DNA from: Anastrepha obliqua
Lineage: Eukaryota > Arthropoda > Insecta > Diptera > Tephritidae
Length of the DNA stretch: 64,000 nt
Assembly: GCF_027943255.1 (NCBI RefSeq)
Contig: NC_072895.1
Span: 37,236,001-37,300,000, forward strand
Reading direction: 5' to 3'
Below the pieces are notes generated by a model. That model was given only the letters and a program-made list of their open reading frames with translations, did not search any database and was not told the DNA's origin. The position numbers and the translations under genes are program-made. Below, piece after piece: positions 23,442 through 34,885 of the stretch (its first letter is position 1; every line of letters starts with the position of its first letter).

Positions 23442-23533
23442 CTCTCAGAAATCAAATAGATTAACGAAACCAACGCAAGACATTTTGTCGAAACCCTAGG
23501 CCCCCGAGAGGAGTGAACAAGGAAAAAAAAAGT
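23442..23533 (+). repeat. Probable LINE 3' UTR end, copy 1
   Basis: ATCAAATAGATTAACG, ACCAACGCAAGACAT, CCCCCGAGAGGAGTGAACAA and a run of A match the copy at 60286-60369. The ordered similarity and A-tail suggest the 3' end of a non-LTR element; the coding part is not seen. Confidence 0.55.
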
Positions 23534-23822
23534 TGCAGTTCTTTTTAGTATTTTGATAAATTTTTACTTTTTTAAATTCTTTTTTGTATTTTTTAGAATA
23601 ATACATACCTTAAAAAATTTTTTTTGTCATATATTAAAAACTCCACTCAGATTTTTGTCGTGCATAGATTTTTTACTTTCTGTAATTTTTTTAAATTTTT
23701 TTTTTGTTTTTATTTTTTTTGAAGTTTTTTTTTGCAACATTTTCTTTATCATTTATGAAACAAACACCTCCTCAGATTTTTTCGTCTCTTAAAGTTTCAC
23801 AGTGGGACTCCATTAACTTTTC

Positions 23823-23885
23823 AAGTTATATTCAAATACGTACAGCGAATCAGCTTTGATCGATTTTTTAACGAACGTAGTACAC
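23823..23885 (+). repeat. Dispersed repeat shared with 3937-4045
   Basis: See the copy at 3937. It ends immediately beside the DNA element at 23887. Confidence 0.45.
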
Positions 23886-23886
23886 A

Positions 23887-24095
23887 AGTGGGCGCAATAT
23901 TAATCATCCAATTTGGTTTTTGAATAACTTTTGTACTAAATAAAAAAATGATCCTGACAGATTGAAATTTACATTTTGACTTTTACGCGCTCCACTACTT
24001 ATCTGTTTTTATACTGCAGTTGTCGGGCTTTTAAAGTGCCAAATATGATTGGCGTACGACCAAAATTGAAAAAAAATTATAAATCTGCGGGTTGG
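23887..24095. mobile_element. CAAGGTG-family DNA element, decayed copy
   Basis: Left end CAAGTGGGCGCAATATTAAT, then GTTTTTGAATAACTTTTGTA, ACTAAATAAAAAAATGAT, TTTTACGCGCTCCACTACT and AATATGATTGGCGTACGACC, in the order of copies at 10420 (reverse) and 59258. The right terminus is no longer recognisable. Confidence 0.6.
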
Positions 24096-24264
24096 ATTAT
24101 TAAGCTTACACAACCTTCTACATACATCCATGTAAGTATGCTAGCGCTTCGCCAGAGCAATATTTTGCACTGATTTTTTACTGGTCCGCTCTTTGGCGGA
24201 TCCTCAAACGCCCAAAATTATTAGGCGAAATGTAAAATATTATCAAAAGTAAAAGCAAGATGTA

Positions 24265-24470
24265 AGTAGAATAATTCCTAGACATACAACATCCCGACGT
24301 TCTTAACAGTTAGACATTCATGAATCGACTGTTTGGCGGATTTCATCTATAGAAGTGCTCATGAGGGACATTGAATTATACTTTTTCACATATAATAACC
24401 GTATTTTGAATAAGAATAGTGAAAATTGGAAGGAAATAAATTTCTACATATTTTTTTTTTTAAACAATAT
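24265..24470 (+). pseudogene. IS630-like transposase relic
   Basis: Frame fragments TTSRRS, then QLDIHESTVWRISS, and the trailing TTTTGAATAAGAATAGTGAA match the relic at 15430-15850. Confidence 0.5.
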
Positions 24471-24784
24471 GTTTTGATGTATCCTTTATGTTGACGTGTT
24501 CAATTCATTTTTCGGCCGGAAGTTGACCAATTCAAAATGTGGGATCTAATTCGGCGACTATCTTTTTTAAAATTTTTTTTTTCTTCCCGAAAAGGTAAAT
24601 TTTTGGTGTTTCTAGAGTGTTGGAACTCCGTTACTTTGATACATTTTGGTCAACACACTTCAGAATTTAATTTTTCAAATGAAATTTGTATTTGAGTAAA
24701 AATCACTATTTTTCATCTTTGCATCCCTGATAAAAAAAAGAAGGTTCATAGTTAGGTTAAACAGAGTTAAATTAAATTTTTCTT

Positions 24785-24870
24785 GCTTTTGTTGTTGATG
24801 TTGTTTTTGTTGTTGTAGCATAAACATTTCCTAAAAAACTTCTTATACCTGTACAGATTTTCTTCATTTC
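24785..24870 (-). repeat. Decayed structured SINE copy
   Basis: TTGTTGTTGTAGCATAAACA followed by a weak TTTCCT...CTGTACAGA pairing resembles the tail and last hairpin of the family. The 5' half is gone. Confidence 0.4.
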
Positions 24871-25592
24871 AGAAACTTTCTCCAAGTTAGAGGCTGGAAT
24901 GAAAATATTTTCTATACCAAAGTTTTTGGTATTGTTTGCTTTGTTTGGTGCTTATATTCGTGGTGGAAAAATGTCACATATGGGCATTTCAGAAGGCTTT
25001 TCTCCATCTTGCCGTAGTCCTCTAGTCATGTTTGCCTGACAAAAGGAATCGAAGGGAATTTAGAACACTGTATACCGGCTTCTTTGCACTGGTTTCACGC
25101 ATTTTTGAAGTTTAAAAATGCGCAACTAATTATTTTTCTTCTTATTATTTTTCGTCTTATTTTATTTGAATTTGGCGAGAACCAAATTACAGCACCCCTA
25201 CGTAAAGTCTCCTTGGTATTTTTTTTGAATGAGCAAAATCATTTATTGGTTTGAAAAGGATTACATATTCATTTAACCAGTAATGAATCATTCTAAATCA
25301 AGGCTAACATCTACATTAAGTTAGTAAAAAATTTATATATTTATATATATGTAACTGCATTTATCTCTTACCTGTACGTATCTGTTAAATATCTTATCTG
25401 TTATAGAGGTAAATATGAGGTGCAGGGTGGTCCATATAGTGTTTTCTTTTAATTATGTATTATTTTGCCGATGGCAGGTCTTTCGCGCCGGAAATCGTGA
25501 CAGAAAGTCGTTATCATTTTTATATATGTCCAAGTGGGCCCCAAGCAAAGACAGCCATTTAACCCAACCTAACCAATATCATTTCCCCATAG

Positions 25593-25930
25593 AACGGAAT
25601 GATGCACTTTACGCTTCAACAACGTCGTGCAATATTCCAAACCAGTTTGCAATGTGAATGATATGTAGCCAAAGCAGTGCGTTTAATGAAAATAAGTCAA
25701 AATCATCTTTTCTGAGGAAGTCTATTTTCATCTCGGCGGCTATGTTAAGTGCCAAAACTGCCGCATTTTGGGATAAAAAAAACCCCACGTGCTTGTCGAG
25801 AAGCCAATTCATTCTCAGAGAGTGACAGTTTGGTACGGATATTAGAGCGGTGGCATCATTGGGCCATTTTTCTTTGAAAATGCTGCAGGAAACACCATCT
25901 CGGTCGGCCCTTTTTTTGTATCGTGTTCCA
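25593..25930 (+). pseudogene. IS630-like transposase relic, third copy
   Basis: Plus-strand frames give SEEVYFHLGGYVKCQNCRIL, a stop, KKPHVLVEKPIHSQRVTVWY and GGIIGPFFFENAAGNTI. The order matches the transposases at 19773 and 62238. The first catalytic Asp of SDEAHF is Glu here (SEEVYF). Heavily decayed. Confidence 0.7.
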
Positions 25931-26504
25931 TAAATAATGGATATGTTCGCTCTCACAAGTAAACCTATAATATACCGAAATTGATTTTTGTTAATTTTAT
26001 GGAATTTTAAAAAAGAAGTCACTATGTAGATCACCCAGCACAAGTAGATAAGAGCACGCATAGTACGCTCATAAAATTTTAGTTAATTAGGATAGGTTGG
26101 AGTGATTACCACTGGGAGCATGTACACTTTTATGCCAATCAAGAGGGTCCATTTTGATAACACAGTTTAGGCTCATTTGTCTTCTTTCCAAACATTTTAA
26201 GTGGACACCGCTGGATAACGCCGACTGCTTTGCACTATTCAGGACAGCTACGTAAGAGATAAATAATCGTTACATCCCTTCATAGTTTTATACCTCCTAC
26301 AATATCAGACGCCCTCTGCTCACCAAGGAGTTAAAGAAAAACATATATGTATATATATATACATATACAGTATCTGCCAAAAGGCACGTCTAGTTGCATG
26401 TATTCTGTTAGAGCTCGAACGGCAGAGGACATATCCTTGCTTCCGCGTAATTGTATGGTAAATTCAGCTCAATTACATAAATTTCCAGATTGCATAATTA
26501 AGGT

Positions 26505-26812
26505 ACATGTCTGAGTATGGGTAGTTGTCCAAGCATCTTCCGAGCGGAGGCGCATGCCATCTATCTATGTGCAGAGATCAGCTTTGGCCGGAATGAGCGA
26601 AATGCCAATCTAAGCAACGGTTAGGCGGCACTCAAGGCTCGGTCCTTCTGTGAAGTTAAGTCCTCACTGGTCCATGAGTGTATAGAGAAACTGAATTTGT
26701 TAGGAACGCACACTCAAATCCGGTCCATATGGATCCCGCGACGCAGGGGTACAACTTGGAATGAAGTAGCGGATGCATTGGCTAAGAGCTACGAAAAAAA
26801 TAGAGCTTTTTA
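26505..26812 (+). pseudogene. LINE RNase H fragment
   Basis: Plus-strand frames read IFRAEAHAIYLCAEISFG, AALKARSF, VHECIEKLNLLGTHTQIRS and WIPRRRGTTWNEVADALAKS. This matches the E...D...W-x-P-G-H...G-N-E-x-A-D-x-L-A layout of RNase H in R1/I-type LINEs, with the GH and DS residues lost. Confidence 0.65.
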
Positions 26813-27180
26813 GAATAAATATCGAGGCGGAAAAAACATGAATGCTGTTTACGTTTACGCGAACAGCTCCAGCGTTTCATCGGTACTGCTAATCGATGCA
26901 CCGTTATCTTTGATTAGGTAATTATTTGAGCTCGGACTCTTCGGAAAGAATCTGTGTAGAGGAATTGCTTTGTATGGCAATATTTATAAGCTCACCAGCA
27001 ATTTGATATCTTGAACTTTCTCGTGAACTTCTCTCTCATTTACTCAGAAGCTTCTTAGCCGAAGCAGGCTTCTTATTTAACTTTTGTTTAGATTTTAGCT
27101 TATTTTTTTAAATTGTTATTTAAATATTTTTTTTTAGATTTTAGGCATTTTTTTAAATAAAGTTTTTTTTAAACAAGAGA

Positions 27181-28325
27181 ATGGACAAATGTGAAAACCA
27201 CGCCATTCATGGCTTTGGATATCATAATACATCCGCCACCTCTAGACTTCTTCTGCAAATATACTTAGTGGCCTGTTCCTCTTTAAGGCTCAGAGCAAAC
27301 TCACAATGGAAGACTGTCACACATGAACATTCAACCATCTTCGACTCCTATACGGATATACCCAATGATTCTCTTCTTCGAAAGAAATTTCTTAATGAAA
27401 ATCCCTTTTTAGATTGGAATGGCTTGAAGAAGATCCATCACCCAACACTCCCGTGCAGATCTACACGGACGGATCTAAAATTGATACCGGTGTAGGATCA
27501 GGGTTATATTGCGAATAGCTTTTTATCAGTGAATCCTTTAAACTACCAGATCACTGTAATGTTTTTCAAGCGGAAATAAACGCTATTCATGAAACGCTAT
27601 TATTCAGAATATCATCAACAGTTATCTGCATTCTATCAGACAGCCAAGCTGCCCTACGGGCCCTGGATGCATTCCAAATAACATCAAGGAGTGTCTTACG
27701 TTGTCGCCAATCTCTTCCTAAGATGGCCAAACAATATCATATCATCTTATGCTGGGTTCCAGGCCACAGAGATATGTCAGGGAACAGAAGGGCTGACCAA
27801 ATTGCAAGAGAAGGTATCTGTAACGAAAAATAAATAATTTTATGAGGGCACCTCTCGCAACTTGTAAGCTTCCTATTAAGGACGCACTAATCAGTTCTGT
27901 AAATCGAAGATGTATTAGTGCTAATAGGTGTGAAATTGTTAGGCAAACATGGCCAAGGCTAAATTTACGTCTGTCCAAGAGTATTATAAAATTGAGTAAA
28001 CTTAAAATTAGTACCTTAGTAGGGGCCCTCACAGGACATTGTCTCATAAGAAATCATGCAAAGAGATTAGGCGTTTACATGCATGATTTCTGTCGTAGCT
28101 GCAGAAATGAGGAGGAGTTGGAAACAATTCAACACCTTTTTTGCACATGCCCAGCTCTACTCAGAAGCAGGAATCGATATTTAAGATCCTACTCCTTAAC
28201 GAATATAGATAATCTATACACTTTAGGTATCAACAGCCAAGCCCCTGCGGCTCACAACGGACGCATTTCGTGGTCTAAGTGGCATCGCTGTCTCTATGTG
28301 CGATGCGGCTGCCAAACCTAACCTA
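27181..28325 (+). pseudogene. R1/Loner-like LINE end: RNase H and zinc-finger tail
   Basis: IYTDGSKIDTGVGSGLYC (first catalytic Asp), FQAEINAIHETLLF (Glu), ILSDSQAALRAL (Asp) and WVPGHRDMSGNRRADQIARE (His/Asp) form a recognisable RNase H domain at about 27457-27820. After a frame change, 27842-28318 is open: GALTGHCLIRNHAKRLGVYM, then CRSCRNEEELETIQHLFCTC, the zinc-binding tail. It stops just before CCTAACCTAATCTAAG, a typical end of such elements. Stops near 27517 and 27830 inactivate it. Confidence 0.82.
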
Positions 28326-30146
28326 ATCTAAGCTATGGGCAAGTGTACTTTTTTCCAATTAAAATGTATTCTGTATTTTATTTTTAAATAATATGTTACT
28401 GTAGCCAAGTGTATTTATGTGGACATTTTTTTTTGGTAATAGGCATGCTGCCAACATCTGTTCAAAAGACATAAGTTCTATCCAGAAAAGCATTTCAAAG
28501 GAAATGGCAAAACTAGTGGTCTAAACGGTCTGAAGTGACTACGAATCCACAAAAATCAGCTTAGATTTGAAAGACTGCTTAAAAATTGTCGCTAGAGCTC
28601 CCACAATTTTAGGAAAAATAAACGGAAATCACAAAAACGAATAGGGAATTGCTAGGCCAAACCCTTGTAGAGTAGGCTGTATGCGCAACACAGGTATTAA
28701 TTATTCGTACATCTGTGTATGTATGTAAATATGTATGTATGTAGTAGGCCTCAGTTGTAGCGTGACCTCGTTATGTTTTTGTTAAGTTTTTCAAAACTAA
28801 AGTAGCAGCGGAATTTCGGACGTATTCTTAAATTCTCTGATTGTTTATATGTATGTCTATGTATATATTTAAGATATCTACATACATAAAAAACGAGCGG
28901 CTACTTCCATGCATGCATGCATTCATATACATACATACACAAATTTGAATGGCCTTAAAAATATGCCATAGATTTGAAATATCTAGAGATGCAGGTACTG
29001 TGCACGAGTGGATTGTGGGGCATGAGCGCAGTCCTGAATATGTTACTGACTTAAATATGTTTACATGTGTGTAAGCATGGCTTAATTTACCTTAAAAAGT
29101 TATTTCTTAGCATTTTTTATTTTCGCCTATGAATTGCGTAAATTCACCCTTTCACTTCACTTTCCTTACATTTTAATATATTCCATTTTCAGTGTTCCAT
29201 TTAGCATATTCCACTCTCGTTCTCATTCCTTTTCCAACGCAAGAAGTATGTTTTCTTTTTGATTTTTAAACTCTCTGGAAGTTTCCAACTGAGCAACTGA
29301 GGAGAGAGTCGCACACTCTGAAAAAGCTCAAAGTCTCTCGCACCGTTATTCCACTGAGTGTGTTCAGCTTTTCGAGCTGAATTCCAAATTAACTGCATGC
29401 TTTGTACTCGTCTTTTTTGGTTGAGTAAATGTAAGAATCCAAAAAATCAGTTTTCTTTAAAAAAAACATCCATGTGTCACTTTTTCGTTAAGAGATTTGT
29501 GGCCTATAGAGATATAAATACATACATATGCACATATAGACATATTTGAGAGAATCTAAGGGTTGGTCTCAGACAGATTCTGCACTCGTGTTGTCGAATA
29601 CACAAATGGAGCAGATATAGACCTTGCTTAACACGTGCTATGTTGGTTGGCGGCCAAACATATTCGTGTGTGTATGCGTGTGTGTGTGTGGCCCTTTGAT
29701 GGTATTTCATTGAAAAATTAAAGTTCTATAATATTTCGATTACATTTGCATGGGCATCTGCAATGTATGCGTGCATACACTCGAACCTACATAACATTCA
29801 CATATACTTACCTAAATATGTATGTGCATGCGTAGGTGCAGGCGTGCCCTCAGAAAATTTTTAGGGGGACTTTTGCACATACATCTACGTATAAGCATTT
29901 TTCTGTGGATCAACGCCACAAAACGTACTTCTCCACTCTCCTCTCTTATAGCAAAACAATAACAGACTTGCTTCTAGGAATGCCTCAATACAATGCCAAT
30001 GAGCTCTAGTTGGAGGATGATTTTACAATTTCGGGTACAACGCATACGAACAGAGTTTTATTTGGGAAACTCATACATAAGTGACTGTTAGAAAATTTTA
30101 AATGTATCTATCAAAAATGTATTAGAATAGTAAAAGAAATTAAAAA
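28326..30146. other. No gene recognised
   Basis: AT-rich intronic DNA with ATGT/ACAT microsatellite patches (28718-28745, 28855-28940, 29642-29690). Confidence 0.5.
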
Positions 30147-30400
30147 AAAAGGATTAAACAAAAAAGATTTAAACAAGATTTAAAAAAAGATAAAAAAGAA
30201 GATTAAAAAAACGATAAAAAAAGTTAAAAAAAAAGATTTAAGAAAAGATTAAAAAACGATAAAAAAAATTTAATAACGAAAGAAAAAAGATTAAAAAAAA
30301 GATTAAAAAAAAGATTAAAAAAAAGATTAAAAAAAACGACTAAAAAAAGAAAGATAAAACAGAAAGATTAAATAAAAGATTAAGAAGAAATAAAAAAATA
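30147..30400 (+). repeat. GATTAAAAAAAA-type simple repeat tract
   Basis: About 20 degenerate copies of GATTAAAAAA(A), with GATAAAAAA variants, in a strongly A-rich strand. Confidence 0.85.
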
Positions 30401-30533
30401 AAAAAATAATTTTCTTGACGTATATTTATAGGAGGTAAAAAATATAAAAAAAACAGATCTACAATAAGATTAAAAAACAGTGCGTATAGCGTAGTACACA
30501 TAGCAGACGTGAAACTTTCATGGCAGGCAAAGA

Positions 30534-30590
30534 AAGAGGGAGAGACCCGAGAGAGAATGAGAAAGAGAGGGAGAGAAAGAATATATATCT
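30534..30590 (+). repeat. GA-rich purine tract
   Basis: GAAAGAGGGAGAGA-type sequence, nearly all purine on the + strand. GAGA-type tracts can bind GAF-like factors or form triplexes; here that is only a possibility. Confidence 0.75.
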
Positions 30591-30623
30591 ATATAAATTG
30601 ACAACATTTTCAGAGAATTAAAA

Positions 30624-30663
30624 CCGTGGCAACAACGCGGACACAAACCGTGGCAACAACGCG
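30624..30663 (+). repeat. Direct repeat CCGTGGCAACAACGCG, two copies
   Basis: Exact copies at 30624-30639 and 30648-30663, 24 bases apart. Confidence 0.85.
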
Positions 30664-30815
30664 CACCACTCCGAGCGTTTATTACCCGCACAAACGCAGA
30701 GATTCCAGAACCGCAGCAACGGCACAAATTACCGCAAGGCAATACCAAAAAATCTGACGCCGGAATGGATAGCTCTTTATAGTACGCACAAGCACTAGGC
30801 AGGAAACGGAAGTAA

Positions 30816-30916
30816 GCGCCAAAAAGTAGGCACCAAAAACAACGCCAAAAAAATTGGGACCAAAAGACGCCCCAAACAGTAGACACCAAGGAAATATAAC
30901 GCCAAAAAGTAGGCAG
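30816..30916 (+). repeat. Degenerate short tandem array (CGCCAAAAAGTAGGCAC units)
   Basis: CGCC occurs at 30817, 30843, 30868 and 30900. The units CGCCAAAAAGTAGGCACC, CGCCAAAAAAATTGGGACC, CGCCCCAAACAGTAGACACC and CGCCAAAAAGTAGGCAG are clearly related, with periods of 26, 25 and 32. Confidence 0.7.
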
Positions 30917-31739
30917 TGTTATTTCTCACTACGAAAAACTCAGGAAAACTAGCCTAAAGTGTATCAAAGATATATAATTTAATATATAAAGTATAGCTCT
31001 CTCTTTCCTTTTCCTCTACGTTATATCTTTTTTCTCTCTTGCGGAACGAAAATGCCCAAAACGTTGCATGGCCTTGAAATTTTACTCCCCACTCTCGCTC
31101 GTCCATCGACGCCTAAAAAGTTTCACTTCAAAAAAATAAAAAATTATAAAAAATTTTTTTAAATAATTTAAAAATAATTTAAAAAATATTTTAATTATTA
31201 TTTTTTAAATAAAAAAAAAATGTTCTTGACGCACCTTCTAGACTTGTTCTGTGACTAAAAAATTATTCACATATTTTTTATTTGTTTTCCAGTTAAAATT
31301 TATCCGTGCCATCAAAGCTTTGAAAATTACTATTGAGTTTGCATAAGAAAAATGTTTTCAGTTCGCTGTTACTTAATCTTCTATTTTAATTTTTCTAAAC
31401 AAATGTCCCTATGTTATAATATTTTTGTTGACAGGTGCTCAACCTTTTCTTCTTTTCTACTTTGGAAAAAATCTATAAGCTCTGCACACACCCACAATGA
31501 ATCAATCACGATTTCGACACTATGGTGACAAAATAAGTATTATTTTGTAAAACGGGCTGGAAATTCAGTTCTAAGCGTAGTACCAGAAACTAGCAAAGAA
31601 TCACTTGGATACCATTTGTCAAAAAATTAAATTCGAAATTGATCATATAGTCTAAATATTAAACGGAGGATATATCATACTTTGAGTGAGCCTACGTCGT
31701 ATCGCTAAGATACGATTGACTTCGCCATTTTTTTCTGCC
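30917..31739. other. No gene recognised
   Basis: Pyrimidine-rich CTCTCTCTTT patch near 30996-31043, otherwise AT-rich intronic DNA. Confidence 0.45.
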
Positions 31740-31935
31740 CCTATTGAGCATTTTCTTCCATGTAAAAAATGTTGAGCATTCGTTATATAGAGAAAGTCTT
31801 CAAGACCGCATGCTCTCTGGCAGAAGACCTTATAAAGCCATGACATGTGACTTTTTCCTGTTTCCCAAACTCAAGTTGCCGCTCCGTGGAAAACATTTTA
31901 AGACAATTGAAGTCATAAAAGAGAATTCGAAGAAC
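31740..31935 (+). pseudogene. Mariner transposase C-terminal fragment
   Basis: Reads CDFFLFPKLKLPLRGKHFKT and IEVIKENSKNTLEL, the region after the third catalytic Asp of mariner (SPDLAPCDFFLFPKLK). It is cut where the next repeat begins. Confidence 0.75.
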
Positions 31936-32080
31936 ACACTCGAGCTTGACTTGTTTACAATAGCACAGAAAACAAACTATGTGACATATCACGCTGAAAT
32001 TTGCCATGTAAGCTTATAACAGTTATGTCATCCGCGGACCATTTTATCGATACCGTCTCGTTCATATTTGAGTAGAAGGT
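31934..32080 (-). repeat. Repeat shared with 61674-61856, possible mariner 5' end
   Basis: On the minus strand: ACCTTCTACTCAAATATGAA, CGAGACGGTATCGATAAAAT, GGTCCGCGGATGACATA, GCTTACATGGCAAATTTCAG and AGTCAAGCTCGAGTGT. The same series on the plus strand at 61674-61856 has 38 extra bases. It looks like a mariner terminus plus 5' untranslated region, by inference. Confidence 0.65.
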
Positions 32081-32282
32081 ATGTTCATATATTCGATATA
32101 GATTTGTACTTAACAAAAATGAAAATATAAAAACACCTAAAACAAAGAAAATCCTTTCATTTGGAACCAAGTCCTCATTGTTCGTAGCAGAGATTCTGAT
32201 CCTTGTGGTCCTCTAGCATGAATTAAGTCCATATGCGAACCAGAAACTGAAGTTCCTTAAAGTATCTCGCTTTAATAATAAT

Positions 32283-32735
32283 TTTACACGGCTGAACGTC
32301 CTAACGTATGGCGCAGAAGCTTCGACGATGGCAACATCCGATGAAGCGACGCTTGGAGTGTTCGAGAGAAAGATTCTGCGTACGATTTTTGGACCTTTGC
32401 ACGTTGGCAATGGCGAATATCGCAGACGATGGAACGATGAGCTGTATGATCTTTACGACGACATAGCGCAGCGAATAAAGATCCAGCGGCTACGTTGGCT
32501 GGGTGCTGTCGTCTGAATGGATACAAACGCTCCGGCTTTGAAAGTATTCGATGCGGTACCAGCTGGTGGTAGAAGAGGAAGAGGAATACCTCCTCCGCGT
32601 TGGAAAGATCAGGTGGCTTCACTTGGTGTGTCCAACTGGCGTCGGTTAGCACGAGAAAGAAACGACTGGCGCGCTTTGTTAAACTCGGCCAAAATCGCGT
32701 AAGCGGTTATCGCGCCAATTAAGAAGAAGAAGAAC
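32283..32735 (+). pseudogene. RTE-like LINE 3' end
   Basis: Reads LTYGAEASTMATSDEATLGV, FGPLHVGNGEYRRRWNDELY, IAQRIKIQRLRWLGAVV, stop, MDTNAPALKVFDAVPAGG, RWKDQVASLGVSNWRRLARE and LLNSAKIA. The 3' end is CGTAAGCGGTTATCGCGCCA then ATTAAGAAGAAGAAGAA. Same family as 8852-9825, more 5'-truncated. One stop at 32514 and a short deletion inactivate it. Confidence 0.85.
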
Positions 32736-32899
32736 AAGGCCTCGTAGCCAGTGCTGCGTTAATGTAGTTATATAATAAAATTTTTTAAATAATAAATATT
32801 TTTACATTGCTACATATTTAGGTCTATTTTTATTATATTATTACCAAAATATGTTTTATGAAGTATCTTAACCGAAATCATTTCTAAATTTTCTTTTAG

Positions 32900-33453
32900 G
32901 AGGCCTACCGGCGTTGGGTTTGTAGTACTTTGGTTCCGTATTTTGCTGAGGAAAGCGACATTTCTGTATCCCCAAGCAACAACTACAACAATAATAATAA
33001 TAATCGTAACAACAGTAAAACCGACAACCGAACTAACAGCACAAGCACAAAAAATAGTGATAAATCGATAATTAATGTTGTCACCAGCAATAAAACTGGC
33101 CGATTATTTCCTAATGAAAACAACAATAATAAATTACACGATGCTGTAGATTCTATTGAGGAGGCAACACAACGAACCAAACGCCAACTCAGCCATAACA
33201 TAACGATTTCTAATCCTTCCCCGCCTAACAGCGACGTGGCCAACAACAGCGAAACGTCAGCCGTTTTGAAACGGAGTAAACGAAACTTGGATGGCCGATG
33301 CAATCGGCATCAACAGCAGCAGCAACAACAAGAATGGCGGCAGGAGCAACAAAAACATCCAAAACAATCGAAACAATCCAATATCTTCATATCGACTGCC
33401 ATTAATGCGGATCCATGTACTGAGGATCCAGTGATATCAAAAATAATTAAACG
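32900..33453 (+). CDS. Nlf-1: Nlf-1, second visible exon
   Basis: The acceptor TTCTTTTAG ends at 32899 and the donor GTTAGT starts at 33454. The exon is 554 nt, phase 0 in and two bases over. It continues the Cys-rich domain: the DDCK end of the previous exon joins EAYRRWVCSTLVPYF, matching the C-x-x-C then W-x-C-S layout of FAM155 proteins. The rest is a low-complexity linker with poly-N near exon residues 23-34 and poly-Q near 135-142. Two furin-like basic motifs occur: RTKR at 33173-33184 and RSKR at 33272-33283. The last two bases (CG) join the A at 34886 to give Arg, so IIKR runs into SKRKVQF. The 10.7 kb intron before it holds only mobile DNA as far as I can see. The linker is probably extracellular or luminal, by inference from the family topology. 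Confidence 0.85.
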
Positions 33454-34029
33454 GTTAGTCTAAAGAAATTAGTGTCTAAATTTCAATATGAATACTAATT
33501 AAGTTCACAAACTGTCCCCATGTTTATCCGCATAAAATGGGAACTTAATTTTCCCACACCTTTTGAAATATTGCACTGCTTTATTGATACTGTCGCTTGT
33601 ACTTAAATGCGAAATGAGAAAATTCTAACTAAAATAAGAGAACTTGCTGGGCCGTTGCGTCCTGGCAGGATGCATTGGTGGTAGTCAAATGAACGAATAT
33701 GCCCGACAGCCTTGAAAGAACCTTCTGCAAGCTGTAATGGTAAAGGTTGATTATTCGAAGAGTTTTCCAAAGTTCGAGGTCAGATAGAAAACTTGTTTTC
33801 AATTATTGTCGGCCTTCGGAAGGCAATAGCAGGCAAGATTACTGATTATTGAATGTAGGTACTTTTTGTATCAATTCAGGACTACTACAGCTTCTTAAAT
33901 ATCGCAAAAGTTGGAAAAGGCGAAAATAGTTTAAAAATATTGTGTTTCCTGGTAAAATAGGCACAGAATTCTTAAGTTTTCTTAGTTAACATATACACCA
34001 TTCCAAAGCTCTAAGTTTGTCTTTCCAAA
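33454..34029. other. Nlf-1 intron, nothing recognised
   Basis: Starts with the GTTAGT donor. No repeat termini or coding signal. Confidence 0.5.
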
Positions 34030-34560
34030 CCCCGTAAAACTTGAAATAATAGGTCATGTAAAAATATCCAGAAACTTGCCAAAAATATAAAAGAAAGTGT
34101 ATGAACGCAAAACGAGTAGCAATTTGCAAGTTTTACGAACAGCTGATTAAATTGTTAGAAAAAAATCTTAAAAATTCAAATTGCTTGCAGTTGAGCCATC
34201 TCATATTAAATTAAAAAAAAAAAAATAAAGCAAATAAAATGCATTAATAATGCGCTTAGGCATCACATGATTTTAGTTTCTCCACGATAATTTGTTCCAT
34301 TTCATCATCGCTGTCAGATGAAGAACATCTCATTAGCAATTGCAATTCGCAAATTTTAATTTGTGCTTATTTTTACTTTGCGTTCAGCTATTTTTCGCAC
34401 TTGCAAATTCTTACAATTCTGATAAGTAAAAATTTATCCAGTAAAAATTTGCAACTTCCCCTCAAAATGTAATGGTATTTTGCGCTCTCACTTTCTCCTA
34501 CTTTGCAAGTTTTTTGGATGCATGAACACCAAAACTTGATAGATTGTACCATTTGCTTCA
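34030..34560 (+). repeat. Dispersed element, related to 37010-37450
   Basis: Left part AGCAATTTGCAAGTTTTACG-ACAGCT and right part CAACTTCCCCTCAAAATG, CTCTCACTTTCTCCTACTTT, GCAAGTTTTTTGGATGCATG correspond in order to 37010-37450. The minus strand near 34270-34335 reads RCSSSDSDDEMEQIIVEKLK, a possible scrap of a DNA-transposon protein. It sits in the 1.4 kb intron. Confidence 0.55.
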
Positions 34561-34885
34561 TGAGCAGACCTATGATCTACTATAAGTTATAGGTTTACAT
34601 ATGAGTAGCAATGGTGCGAAAGACCGGGCTTCTAAAAGGAAGTCGAAATTGTGAAATTGGCAAATTTCATCATTCAATTCTTGTTTCGCTTGACAAGACC
34701 TCCAAGAAAAATAACAACTTCCCAGATATTTTTAAGTGTCGCACCGTTCTACAAATATACATATTTACATATGTACTTACTTGTATAGGTAACCAAAGTG
34801 TCGTAATGATATACATAAATACTTTTAACTTTTTAGGTTTGGATACGATTTATTGTTTATTTACATTTGCTTTTCCCATTTTCAG

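Noticed and set aside
30518..30889. 123-codon minus-strand frame
   Set aside because: It is antisense of purine-rich and tandem repeat DNA; composition explains it.
34611..34885. Open frame joined upstream of the third Nlf-1 exon
   Set aside because: It is intron read-through; a clean acceptor at 34885 and the phase match with 33453 fix the exon start.
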